From NCBI RefSeq assembly GCF_002021815.1, contig NZ_CP019952.1, forward strand, positions 4,309,001 through 4,373,000: a stretch of 64,000 nucleotides of DNA, given 5' to 3'. The stretch comes from Pseudomonas parafulva. Lineage in GTDB: Bacteria; Pseudomonadota; Gammaproteobacteria; Pseudomonadales; Pseudomonadaceae. The notes beneath the pieces were generated by a model. The model was not told the origin of the DNA, did no database searches, and saw nothing but the letters and a program-made list of their open reading frames with translations. The position numbers and the translations under genes are program-made. Positions 8,993 to 17,658 of this stretch are shown here, piece by piece (position 1 is the first letter of the stretch; each line of letters opens with the position of its first letter).

Positions 8993-9770
8993 GTGACAAC
9001 GGCCTACAGCGCTTACGAGTACAACAGTCAATCTCACCAGCTCGCCATCCTTGGGCTTAACGGAGAGCGGTGCGACCTACTCAGTAGCTTACACATGCTA
9101 GGGCAGGGCTTTCGATCATACAGTCCCATGCTGATGCGCTTCAATGCATCGGACAGCTTAAGCCCATTTGATGACGGGGGGGTATCAATATGTACAGTTA
9201 TTGTTCTGGAGACCCTATCAACTATTCAGACCCAACGGGCAATTTTAGAAGTGTGGCGGGACGCCCAAGAAGCATCCTGAAAAGAACCTCGACCTCCGTG
9301 TCTATGTTTGCTGAAACGGGTACGCCACGCAGACAGGTTCAAACAGCCGACTGGGTTAAATTCCACTATTACGACGAGGAGGTTCGCATGAGATCTGCAA
9401 AGCTCTATACTGAGATGAAACCTATAAAGCTTGAGCCAGACATGACACAGCCCCCATTCGCGGCCCAACCTTATTACCCATACCTTCACGTCAAAAATTG
9501 ACAGAGGGTTATCGAGGATTGGTTACAATCTACAGTACAACAACCACTAAGCTTCATCGAGCAAGGTCATATCTTGAATATAAAGCGATCCGGCAGGAGT
9601 CAGTATCGCTAGACAATCTTGAGCGCATTGAAAAGCTGGAGTTCCGATACAGTACATTACGCAATCTGTATTATAGCTACCATACCGATTATAGGCGGTC
9701 GCCCCACAGCATGCGGCGGAAGTCCGGCAGTTTGGTTGACTGCTCGATGGTCAGAAACGAGCGCTCCTAA
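8993..9770 (+). pseudogene. Orphan RHS-core gene R2, out of phase at a G7 tract
   Basis: From GTG 8993 the first frame gives AYSAYEYN, LGLNGERC, MLGQGFRSYSPMLMRF and SLSPFDDGG, then leaves the RHS frame at a run of seven G (9176-9182). The -1 frame continues the core exactly: YSYCSGDPINYSDPTG, then a basic tail with SILKRTSTSVSMFAE, ending at 9501. A third frame, again shifted by -1, is open from 9498 to 9770 (HRARSYLEYKAIRQESVSL) and may be the original end of the tail. G8 or G5 in the tract would restore the first junction. It is either decayed or phase-variable. Confidence 0.7.
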
Positions 9771-9906
9771 AGGAACCGATGGCGTAGCCGGGAGTTACGA
9801 CAGTGACGTGCGTTTGCGCAGAAACTAGAGACACGATCTGGGCTTAATCGTCCTGATCAGGTTCTGGGGCCGCGCTCCGTGGTGAAACCCTGTATAAACC
9901 GGGGCC

Positions 9907-9969
9907 ATGAATTCTCTGTCTGGTGACCTTCCTGATGACCTTCTTTTGCTCAAGCAACTTTTGCTTTAG
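9907..9969 (+). pseudogene. Possible scrap of an IS66-type transposase start
   Basis: ATG 9907 begins MNSLSGDLPDDLLLLKQLLL and hits a stop at 9967. The wording resembles the first 20 residues of IS66-family TnpC proteins, which start with a similar PDD-LLKQLL segment. Only this short stretch is present. The rest of 9771-10018 shows no gene, only AT-richer sequence between R2 and R3. Confidence 0.4.
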
Positions 9970-10018
9970 CCCCTCAATCGCCAGGATGAAACCAGGTGCT
10001 GAGGCAGCGATCCTTCAC

Positions 10019-10034
10019 CTATCACTTATACCAG
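10019..10034 (+). promoter_or_regulatory. 16-bp palindrome upstream of RHS unit R3
   Basis: CTATCACTTATACCAG, a weaker copy of the dyad (half sites CTATCA and TACCAG), followed by TAG as at R4. It lies 78 nt before the R3 start codon. Confidence 0.4.
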
Positions 10035-10112
10035 TAGATGGACATAAACCAATCAAGATACTGATAGTCCATGGGACGCCAAGTACTCTCAAACATCCAG
10101 GAGGTCTGAAAG

Positions 10113-10892
10113 ATGGAGTTGATTGAAACACGTACTTATACTGCCTATGGGCAGTGGCGAGCGTTGTCATCGAACGCGACACGCCTAGGGTTCAACGGAG
10201 AGCCCATAGATAAGTCTTTAACACTCTACCTTTTAGGAAATGGCACCCGCGGCTATTACCCGGCATTAATGCGATTCATAAGCCCCGATACAGAGAGCCC
10301 ATTTTTCAGAGGGGGCCTGAATTGCTATTGCTTCACACTCAACGACCCGATTAACGGTAGCGATCCAACGGGCCACTTTACGATATTCAGTAAAAGCATA
10401 ACTTACAAATATCCATTATTGCCAGTCAAAAATCTCCCGGGCAAAGCCTTCTATGCCCCCTCCCCTGTTAACCCCGAGGTGAAGGCTCTAACGATAATGG
10501 CGCATTCTGGAGAGCAGGGCTTTGGCAATAGAACAACTGTAGACTATCGAGAATTAATGACGTTATTAACCAATGCCAAGGTACTCAAGAAAGGAATGCC
10601 CTTACATATCATAGGCTGCAGATCTGCACACTTGGCCGAATCAATCACAAAAGACTATAACATCGAAACCATTGCTTATAAAGACATTGTGAACGCCCCC
10701 TTTATCCGCGCACCCGCACTCCACTCCAATTTCAAACTCATCGAAAAAGAGTCTACGTTCAATAAGTTGACCGGCAGTAAATCAGCTTACTCCAGCCGGG
10801 TAGTTTTCGAACCCATCAGATCAGCTCGGAGGCATACTACAAACAGCCAAGCCATCAGAAACCCTAACCAACGGACTGATTTACTTTATTAA
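10113..10892 (+). CDS. Orphan RHS-core protein R3 with caspase-like tail
   Basis: A 259-residue protein started at an ATG with a strong AGGAGG site 9 nt upstream. Residues about 8-88 are the RHS core: YTAYGQWR, LGFNGEPID, LYLLGNGTRGYYPALMRF, ESPFFRGGLN and NDPINGSDPTGH. The tail holds LTIMAHSGEQGFG and, about 45 residues later, LHIIGCRSAHLAESI: a His followed by a Cys, each at the end of a hydrophobic strand. That is the layout of clan CD cysteine proteases (caspase, CHAT, C80). Unit R4 has the same arrangement. A protease effector is therefore inferred, not proven. The AT-rich composition and AUA/AGA codons differ from the backbone. No immunity gene follows. Confidence 0.72.
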   Translation: MELIETRTYTAYGQWRALSSNATRLGFNGEPIDKSLTLYLLGNGTRGYYPALMRFISPDTESPFFRGGLNCYCFTLNDPINGSDPTGHFTIFSKSITYKYPLLPVKNLPGKAFYAPSPVNPEVKALTIMAHSGEQGFGNRTTVDYRELMTLLTNAKVLKKGMPLHIIGCRSAHLAESITKDYNIETIAYKDIVNAPFIRAPALHSNFKLIEKESTFNKLTGSKSAYSSRVVFEPIRSARRHTTNSQAIRNPNQRTDLLY

Positions 10893-11087
10893 ACGAACGC
10901 TGCTACCGTCGCCATGACTCCATCCGCACCGGAGGTTGCTCAAATTCCCGAACATTTGAATGTGCATTATTCCCTGGTGGAGGCTTTTGAAAGATACTTG
11001 CCGGCGCTCTAGGTCGCTTTTACACTGGGCTGCATGATGGTCTCGGCCCGTCGTTGTGAACGTGCCGTCCGAAGGGCGCGGGTCGGC
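10893..11087. other. Spacer between R3 and R4, no clear gene
   Basis: Contains one 32-codon open frame (10914-11012, plus strand, MTPSAPEVAQIPEHLNVHYS...) with no recognised relative; it may be a scrap of a lost gene. The rest shows no gene, hairpin or repeat that I can support. Confidence 0.35.
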
Positions 11088-11113
11088 GTTCTAGGGATTC
11101 GTACAGCGCCTAG
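11088..11113. repeat. Degenerate IS5-type end abutting the R4 palindrome
   Basis: The segment ending in GTACAGCGCCTAG resembles the outer end of the truncated element at 7882-7906 (TTCTAC..TTGTACAGAGCCTAG). The final CTAG is at the same time the first four bases of the palindrome at 11110. This suggests that an element of this family once used the palindrome's CTAG as target and was later lost. Confidence 0.4.
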
Positions 11114-11125
11114 CATTTTTGTCAG
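11110..11125 (+). promoter_or_regulatory. 16-bp palindrome upstream of RHS unit R4
   Basis: CTAGCATTTTTGTCAG, followed by TAGCGG as at 7573. It lies 67 nt before the R4 start codon. Confidence 0.48.
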
Positions 11126-11192
11126 TAGCGGCTCCCCCCTCATCCGATCCATGATCGGTCACATCTCAGTGAATCATGACGGGAAGTCTCCC

Positions 11193-12115
11193 ATGCCAAC
11201 GAGTATGAATATCACTCAATTGTTCTACTCTGGTAGCCATTTGCATACCGTTTCAGGAGCAACTCACAGCGTCCTCCTGCGTGGCGGAGTCCTGCCACTG
11301 GCTGAACTCAACAGCACGCTCCCTACGGGATTGCTCGCAACCGATCAAAACGGCTCAGCCATGCACGCTGTTAACTCAGCTGACCAACTCAAGGTGTATA
11401 CCCCATACGGCTACCACCGCGCTGCGCCATCAGGGCTGCAACTCGTAGCCTTTAACGGTGAACGGCTCGATCCAATATCGGCAGGTTACCCGCTCGGCAA
11501 TGGCTACCGGCTATACAGTCCGGCACTGTTGCGTTACTTGGCGGCTGACAGCCTTAGCCCATTCGACATTGGCGGCATCAATCCCTATTGCTACGTGCTA
11601 GACGACCCCATCAATAAATCCGATCCTTCCGGACGTGCCCCAGGCATACCGCTGATAAACAAACTAGGTGTACTGGCAATCGCGAAAAAAAACCTTTTAG
11701 CAGGTCGCTTACCATCCAGGCTCATGGTGGGCCAGGCGAGGCGCTCGTGGGCAGTGAAAGACTGGGTGCAGCGGAATTTAATGCGTTTCTTCAAGAGAAT
11801 GGCGTGTTTGCTGAAAAATACAAAAAAATAACGTTATGCATGTGTTATTCAGCCAGCACCGCCGAGAATAATTCGATTTCTTTTGGGCAAACATTCGCCA
11901 ACTTTACCGGCCGTCCAATCAAAGCGTTCGATGGCATCGTATTTCACCTCGTGAGTGAATATAAAAAATCCGGAAAATTTGAAATTCAAATCTTGAAAAA
12001 GGACGCTCGCAATCACACCGATGCGCAAATCAGTGTCTCTCCGGACGTGCCCTTCAACTACCGCCCCAAAATATTCATGCCAATTGATCAACAAAAAAAG
12101 GTAAGGCAAGACTGA
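11193..12115 (+). CDS. Orphan RHS-core gene R4 split at an A8 run; caspase-like tail in the -1 frame
   Basis: Frame one from ATG 11193 encodes QLFYSGSHLHTVSG, GLLATDQNGSAM, VYTPYGYH, VAFNGERLDP, PLGNGYRLYSPALLRY, SLSPFDIGGIN and DDPINKSDPSGR, then runs into a meaningless end at 11831. The -1 frame, open across A8 (11685-11692), encodes LTIQAHGGPGEAL, AAEFNAFLQENGVF, KKITLCMCYSAST and PIKAFDGIVFHLV up to 12115. This is a His-Gly/Cys layout like that of R3. In frame one the run reads AAA AAA AAC, so it contains A AAA AAC, a classic -1 slippery heptamer. The tail may therefore be made by programmed frameshifting or slippage rather than lost. Whether it is expressed cannot be told from sequence. 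Confidence 0.7.
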
Positions 12116-12268
12116 CCAGTCGGAAATTTATAGGTTCGAGACAGCTCTAGTGCCACACTAAGAAATGTACAAAAATTTGAGCATGAAGAAAGCTTTAGCC
12201 TTTTCAAGACACAACAATGACGCCCCAACCGGCCTCAAATATCTTACGAGTAGTTGACCCATAGGGCA

Positions 12269-13262
12269 ATGGAGGCTTTCTTGCTTAATCTATTCTACCA
12301 ACACAGCACCTTGTGCACAGTCACTGACGCTCATCGTCAACGCTCCCTCTTTCGGTCCGATAAACATAGTCTGGCAGAACATAATTCCGATAGGAGTGGA
12401 GCACCTCTTCTGCTAGGCTACGGACCAAAGAAACATCATTCTGCATGACCGCTCTGGCCGGGATCTAGACGCTCACACCTATCTGCCTTTCGGATATTCA
12501 GTAAATTCCCCAGCCAGCGAATACTACAAGGCTTCAATGGAGAGTTCATTGAGCTACAGCTCGGCGCCTATCTACTAGATTTGGAATACCGCATGTATAC
12601 GCCTGCACTGATGCGCTTTCAATCGCCAGACAACCTAAGCCCTTTTAGGCGGGGGGGGGATCAACTGTTATGCCTACTGTAGCAATGCCCCCGTCAACTA
12701 CACCGACCCCACAGGCCATGCACTTGTCCACTTGAAAAATGGTCAAACACTGCAACCTTATAAGAACCACGCGGGGCCCCTGCCTAATGTGTTCAAGCTA
12801 TCCAGGCTAAGACGCACAACCTCTCATGCTAGCGCGCTGAATCCAAACCCACCCAAATATGTTCCTCCCACAGAAGACTATTACAAGAGGATCAGGGAGC
12901 CTGACATATTTGAATCAATCATCAGCAATCTTACTTTCCAAGATGCCGCCGCCTTTGCAAAGACCGCCCAATCCAATAGAAGCTATGCCGTGCCGGTCAT
13001 CGAGCGGTACATGTCAATAATCTCAGATACAGATGCCACCATGGAAGCCGTCCGGTCTGGCGTACTCCCCGGTGTCCCTAGGAGGTTTGGACAAAGCCTG
13101 GGCTTGGAGCTGAATCCCTATCTGCGAGACATAAACGCTTTAAGCTCAATTCATAGAGCAGCGCTTGGCGGCATCCGAAACGTTGTCCGACTTATAAGAT
13201 TTAACGGGGAGTATGATGCACACGCAAATCGTTTGCGTCGCGACAGTCTGCTGGGAGAATGA
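12269..13262 (+). pseudogene. Orphan RHS-core gene R5 with several frameshifts, one at G9; F-box-like tail
   Basis: Fragments in three frames rebuild one RHS unit: NLFYQHSTLCTVTD and RSLFRSDKHSLAE (from 12269), a shifted ATDQRN at about 12415, HTYLPFGYS (12473-12502), LQGFNGEF to NLSPFRRGG (12524-12658), then after a G9 run (12651-12659) INCYAYCSNAPVNYTDPTGH and a 170-residue tail to 13262. G8 would join the last two parts, but shifts near 12412 and 12505-12524 also break it, so it is decayed. The tail has PDIFESIISNLTFQDAAAFA, spaced like an F-box. No palindrome was found upstream. Confidence 0.68.
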
Positions 13263-13343
13263 ACCACGGTCGAATCAGCGTGATTAAATTAACTTGCTAT
13301 AAATACGCCTGGGATCAACTTACTTGTTCCCTTGATGCAGAAA

Positions 13344-13362
13344 GCCCCTCGAATTGAGGGGC
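13344..13362 (-). terminator. Hairpin between R5 and fdhA
   Basis: Perfect 7-bp stem GCCCCTC / GAGGGGC with an AATT-type loop, 20 bp after the fdhA stop. The minus-strand read-out continues TTTCTG. It may serve both convergent genes. Confidence 0.6.
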
Positions 13363-13381
13363 CTCCATTATTCGACGCTAA

Positions 13382-14581
13382 TTACGCCGCCCCCCACATC
13401 TTATGCGGGTCAATCACAAACTTCTTCGGCACACCCGCATCAAACTCGCCATACCCTTCTGGCGCCTGATCCAGGTTGATCACCTGCACGCCCACCACTT
13501 CGGCAATGTTGATGCGGTCCCACATGATTGCCTGCATCAGCTGGCGGTTGTACTTCATGGTTGGGGTCTGGCCGGTGTGGAAGCTGTGCGATTTGGCCCA
13601 GCCCAAGCCGAAGCGGATGCTCAGTGCACCGATTTTGGCAGCAGCGTCCACCGCACCCGGGTCTTCGGTCACGTACAGGCCCGGAATACCGATCTGCCCA
13701 GCCACACGGGTCACCTGCATCAGCGAGTTCAATACAGTTGCCGGCGCCTCGTGCTTGGCGCCTTCATGGCCATGACCGCGAGCTTCGAAGCCTACGGCAT
13801 CGACGGCGCAATCCACTTCCGGCTCGCCGAGAATGTCCACGATCTGTTCGTGAAGCGGCGTGTCCTTGGACAGGTCGACCACTTCGAAACCCTGGGACTT
13901 GGCGTGGGCCAGGCGCGCAGGGTTCAGGTCACCGACGATGACGCAGGCGGCGCCCAGCAGGCGGGCCGAAGCGGCAGCAGCCAGGCCTACAGGGCCAGCA
14001 CCGGCTACGTAGACGGTGCTGCCAGGGCCGACCCCAGCGGTCACCGCACCGTGGTAGCCGGTCGGCAGAATATCGGACAGGCAGGTCAGGTCACGGATCT
14101 TCTCCATGGCCTTGTCGCGTTCTGGCAGTTTCAACAGGTTGAAGTCAGCGTACGGCACCAGCACGTATTCGGCCTGGCCGCCCGTCCAGTCACCCATGTC
14201 GACATAACCGTAGGCACCACCAGCACGGGCCGGGTTGACGGTCAGGCAGACGCCCGTATGCATTTCCTTGCAGGAGCGGCAGCGACCACAGGCGACGTTG
14301 AACGGTACCGAGACCAGATCGCCGATCTGCATGCGCTCGACGTCACTGCCCTTCTCGACAATTTCGCCGGTGATTTCGTGGCCCAGCACCAGACCGACCT
14401 GGGCCGTGGTACGGCCTCGGACCATGTGCTGGTCGGAACCGCAGATGTTGGTGGAAACCACCTTGAGGATCACGCCGTGCTCGATCTTCTTGCCGCGTGG
14501 GTCTTGCATTTTCGGGTAGTCGATTTTCTGCACCTCGACCTTGCCCGCGCCGAGATACACCACTCCACGATTGCCAGACAT
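13382..14581 (-). CDS. fdhA: Glutathione-independent formaldehyde dehydrogenase
   Basis: Oxidises formaldehyde to formate with NAD, without added glutathione. The 399 residues match the P. putida enzyme in length. Catalytic zinc site: NICGSDQHMVRG and GHEITGE. Structural zinc site: ACGRCRSCKEMHTGVC. Rossmann motif VAGAGPVGLAAA. Here it removes the formaldehyde or methylene-THF-derived C1 units released by demethylation of betaine, dimethylglycine and sarcosine. It is the distal gene of the purU-sox block but is separated from purU by RHS unit R6, and its 5' leader appears duplicated at 14777-14900. Confidence 0.95.
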   Translation of the reverse strand: MSGNRGVVYLGAGKVEVQKIDYPKMQDPRGKKIEHGVILKVVSTNICGSDQHMVRGRTTAQVGLVLGHEITGEIVEKGSDVERMQIGDLVSVPFNVACGRCRSCKEMHTGVCLTVNPARAGGAYGYVDMGDWTGGQAEYVLVPYADFNLLKLPERDKAMEKIRDLTCLSDILPTGYHGAVTAGVGPGSTVYVAGAGPVGLAAAASARLLGAACVIVGDLNPARLAHAKSQGFEVVDLSKDTPLHEQIVDILGEPEVDCAVDAVGFEARGHGHEGAKHEAPATVLNSLMQVTRVAGQIGIPGLYVTEDPGAVDAAAKIGALSIRFGLGWAKSHSFHTGQTPTMKYNRQLMQAIMWDRINIAEVVGVQVINLDQAPEGYGEFDAGVPKKFVIDPHKMWGAA

Positions 14582-14596
14582 GCTCTTACCTCGCTT

Positions 14597-14900
14597 TATT
14601 TGTATTTATGCAGCGGTGGTGAACGCGCCGCCATCCATGGGCGGCATGTGTTACTGGATGGGGGAATTGTGGGCTCGATGGGCGATGTCACAGTGACTGG
14701 TTGCGACAGGGGTATGCCTGTTAGCGGCGCCTACCGCCTGGAGGGTGAGCGGTCGCAGCCAAGCCGCTACCTGACATTTATTTGTATGCAGCCAGCGGTG
14801 GTGAACGCGTCACCCTCCATGGGCAGCCCGTGTCATTGAAATGTAGGGGTGGTGGGCGTGTTAAGCCGCTGTGCGGTGACTGGAGACAGCAGGGGATACT
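14597..14900. repeat. Two diverged direct copies of the fdhA leader
   Basis: Copy 1 (about 14597-14720) and copy 2 (about 14777-14900) share TTATTTGTAT, CAGCGGTGGTGAACGCG, CCATGGGC, a GGTGGG/GTGGGC block and GTGACTGG in the same order, with many substitutions. Copy 1 is the leader of fdhA (minus strand). Copy 2 lies between it and the R6 palindrome. Apart from this, the 14582-14925 gap holds no gene that I can support. Confidence 0.55.
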
Positions 14901-14925
14901 TTTTCACCGTGCCCCGTTTGGCAAC

Positions 14926-14941
14926 CTATTAGTTTTGCCAG
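14926..14941 (+). promoter_or_regulatory. 16-bp palindrome upstream of RHS unit R6
   Basis: CTATTAGTTTTGCCAG, half sites CTATTA and TGCCAG, 73 nt before the R6 ATG. Confidence 0.42.
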
Positions 14942-15014
14942 TGGTAGAGGCACGGCGGGTGTTGAGAATGGACGTGTGTCAACCGCGCTCATCCGTTGCA
15001 CAGAGACGTTCATC

Positions 15015-15980
15015 ATGACGACAACGAACCGTTCACTTTATTTCTACCAGGCCAACAGACTCATCGCAGTGCAACAGAGTGGCGACCACCGCTCAGTTTT
15101 TCGCACCGCAGGCACACCCTTAGCCGAACAATTATCAGGACAACTGGGCACGAGCCTGCTCGCAGTCGAGGGGAGCGGCACCGTACTGCGGGCCGGCTGT
15201 GCTGGTCAGAACGAACCACACCACTACACAGCTTACGGGTACGATCCGAAACTGCCGTCCTACATGACGCTGCTGGGGTTCAACGGCGAAGTATTAATTG
15301 CGTTGCAAGATGACTACGCCCTTGGCCAAGGCCATCGCTGTTTCAGTCCGGTGAGGATGCGCTTCAATACGCCCGATAGGTTGAGCCCTTTCGAGGCGGG
15401 CGGTTTGAATACTTACTGTTACTGTGAAGGGGATCCCGTCAATTACATAGACCCCAGCGGGCAAATGAAACGCTTAGGGAGGAACGCCAAGCCGTCCGTG
15501 AGTGCTCATAATGCGAGTACCCGACGACCCCGCCACTCACCGCCTCCCACCACCGGGTTGTCAAACTTAACAAACAACAACAAGACGGTGGCGGCCGCAC
15601 AACCGCCTGCGTCAAGGAAACCCGCTGGGCTTTTACCCCGGCAGGCCGTATTACGTTCTGACAACCCCAATCCCAGCCCTAGGTCTGATTGGATAGAGGA
15701 CCCCAGAAGTGACTCATTTATATTCAACGTAAATATAAACCCAAAACCCACGGCCGTGGTCACACCCATTCAAACTTCACGGCCATCAAGCCCCTACCGG
15801 CAGCAGCCCCACTCCCCTGCATCTTCAGCGAACTCGTCAAGGGACTCGACGCCCGCTGAAAGTCGATCATCCAGTCCTCCATCTGGACTGATACCCGACT
15901 TCGTTCAGAGAACTATCGATATTCGCCAAAGCTCTTTTTACAGCCGTCGACATGATCCATCTAATTTCTATGGCTCATAG
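15015..15980 (+). CDS. Orphan RHS-core protein R6 with Ser/Pro-rich tail
   Basis: The best preserved unit, 321 residues. The N-terminal part has SLYFYQANRLIAVQQ, FRTAGTPLAEQLSG and SLLAVEGSGTVLRAG, a shortened form of the usual Pseudomonas RHS pre-core. The core (about residues 72-150) follows: YTAYGYDP, LLGFNGEVL, YALGQGHRCFSPVRMRF, RLSPFEAGGLN, GDPVNYIDPSGQ. The 170-residue tail is low-complexity, rich in Ser, Pro, Asn and Arg, and probably disordered, with a short ordered end (LIPDFVQRTIDIRQSSFYSR). No enzymatic motif is visible. It sits between fdhA and purU, converges with purU and has no immunity gene. Confidence 0.75.
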   Translation: MTTTNRSLYFYQANRLIAVQQSGDHRSVFRTAGTPLAEQLSGQLGTSLLAVEGSGTVLRAGCAGQNEPHHYTAYGYDPKLPSYMTLLGFNGEVLIALQDDYALGQGHRCFSPVRMRFNTPDRLSPFEAGGLNTYCYCEGDPVNYIDPSGQMKRLGRNAKPSVSAHNASTRRPRHSPPPTTGLSNLTNNNKTVAAAQPPASRKPAGLLPRQAVLRSDNPNPSPRSDWIEDPRSDSFIFNVNINPKPTAVVTPIQTSRPSSPYRQQPHSPASSANSSRDSTPAESRSSSPPSGLIPDFVQRTIDIRQSSFYSRRHDPSNFYGS

Positions 15981-16043
15981 CCAGCATGCCGGCTCCCACA
16001 CGGGCATCCACTGCCCTGATGTCCAAACAGCCAGCACAACCGG

Positions 16044-16901
16044 TCAGAGCACAACCGTCCGATTGGCGTTCAGAAACACCCGCCTTTCAATGTGGTACCC
16101 CACCGCCCGCGCCAAGGTCAGGCACTCGATGTCTCGCCCTTTGGCGATCAGGTCCTCGGGGTAATAGGTGTGGTCCACCACCTCCACGCCCTGGGCGATG
16201 ATCGGCCCTTCGTCCAGGTCGTTGTTGATGTAGTGCGCCGTGGCCCCGACCATCTTCACACCTTTGTTGTACGCCTGGTGGTAAGGCTTGGCGCCCTTGA
16301 AACCCGGTAGTAGCGAATGGTGGATGTTGATCGCGCGGCCATCGAGCTGGCGGCACAGTTCAGGCGAGAGCACCTGCATGTAGCGGGCGAGGATGACCAG
16401 CTCTGCGCCCGTGTCCTCGATCACCTGCAATACCTTGCGCTCCTGCGCAGGCTTGTCTTTGGGATCGAGCGCGAAGTGGTAGTAGGGAATCTTGTGCCAG
16501 TGTGCCAAAGGCTCGAGGTCGGGGTGGTTGGAAACCACCGCCGCCACGTCCATGCCCAGTTGACCGATGCGCTGGCGATACAGCAGGTCGTTCAGGCAAT
16601 GATCGGCCTTGGAGACCATGATCACCACCTTGGGGCGATGGTTGGGCGCCGTCAGCTCGAACGCCATGCCAAACGCCTCGCTGCGCTCGGCAAGGCCTGC
16701 ACGCAACCCGTCTTCGTCGAAGCCATCAGGCACGCGAAACTCCACGCGAATGAAGAAGCGCCCTGACAGCCGATCATCGAAGGAATGGTGCTCCGTCACG
16801 TAGCAGCGTTGCTCGAAGAGGTAACGCGTCACCACGTCGACGGTACCGAGCATGCTCGGGCAGTCGGCGGTGAGAATCCAGGTATCCGGTGCCCGACTCA
16901 T
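16044..16901 (-). CDS. purU: Formyltetrahydrofolate deformylase
   Basis: Hydrolyses 10-formyl-THF to formate and THF. An N-terminal ACT domain (TWILTADCPSMLGTVDVV) is followed by a formyltransferase-fold domain with NIHHSLLPGFKGAKPYHQAY, GATAHYINNDLDEGPIIAQ and the catalytic His/Asp pair. 285 residues, standard length. It is 11 bp downstream of soxG and belongs to the sarcosine operon, where it disposes of C1 units loaded on THF by sarcosine oxidase. Confidence 0.95.
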   Translation of the reverse strand: MSRAPDTWILTADCPSMLGTVDVVTRYLFEQRCYVTEHHSFDDRLSGRFFIRVEFRVPDGFDEDGLRAGLAERSEAFGMAFELTAPNHRPKVVIMVSKADHCLNDLLYRQRIGQLGMDVAAVVSNHPDLEPLAHWHKIPYYHFALDPKDKPAQERKVLQVIEDTGAELVILARYMQVLSPELCRQLDGRAINIHHSLLPGFKGAKPYHQAYNKGVKMVGATAHYINNDLDEGPIIAQGVEVVDHTYYPEDLIAKGRDIECLTLARAVGYHIERRVFLNANRTVVL

Positions 16902-16912
16902 GGTGTTTCTCC

Positions 16913-17545
16913 TTAAGCCTCGATGGCCAGTCCGTACTCAGCCGATGCGTCCTGCAGCCACAGCCACCAGTAATCGGAGAAGCTGCGGCGGATGACCAGT
17001 TCCCAGGTGTCTTCGGCGGTGCGCCGAATCACCAGTTGCGACTTGGCAAACACCGTGCCGACAGCCTTGCCGACCGGGAAGTTGTTCGGATGCACGTCAT
17101 AGCTGGTGGATTTCATCAGCACTTCGCGCACGTTCGGGCCGCGCAGTTCCAGCAGGCTCTGCCCACCGCTGACGTTGACCACCTGGATGTGTTGCCCTTC
17201 CAGGGCATCGCGCAACTTCTGCTCAATCGCCACTTCCTGCCCACCCGGAACGATCAGCAGCCATTCGTCAGGGCCGACCCATTGCAGCGACAGGTCGCCA
17301 TTGGCAACGACGGTCAGCGCCACCGGCAACTCCAGGCCCAGGGCCTTGTGGACGCCACCGGCAAAGGCGGGATCATGGCCGTTGCCACGCAGGGTCAGGT
17401 GACCGAGGAACTTGCGCTCGCGCAAGGTCACGCCGGCATTTTTGCGGCCCTTACCCACCAGGCTCGCCAGGTCGGCGTGGTGCAATGGCGACTCGGCCTT
17501 GGCCAAGGCACCAGGGTTTTGCTCGAAGACGTTGATAGCGCTCAT
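16913..17545 (-). CDS. soxG: Sarcosine oxidase gamma subunit
   Basis: A 210-residue subunit of heterotetrameric sarcosine oxidase. It has the family's GCV-T-like features (SPLHHADLASLVGKGRKNAG, ERKFLGHLTLRG, DEWLLIVPGG, SFSDYWWLWLQDA). The start at 17545 (MSAINVFEQNP) is chosen because this is the conserved N-terminus. It lies between soxA and purU; a perfect 15-bp hairpin separates it from soxA. Confidence 0.93.
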   Translation of the reverse strand: MSAINVFEQNPGALAKAESPLHHADLASLVGKGRKNAGVTLRERKFLGHLTLRGNGHDPAFAGGVHKALGLELPVALTVVANGDLSLQWVGPDEWLLIVPGGQEVAIEQKLRDALEGQHIQVVNVSGGQSLLELRGPNVREVLMKSTSYDVHPNNFPVGKAVGTVFAKSQLVIRRTAEDTWELVIRRSFSDYWWLWLQDASAEYGLAIEA

Positions 17546-17658
17546 TTCATACCTGCCTAGAATTCTTGTTCGTCGATGGGATGCAGACATCCGGTCCTGC
17601 AAACTCTGCCGGCCTCATCGCCGGCGAGCCTGCGCCGATCCTTGACATCTGCATCGCG

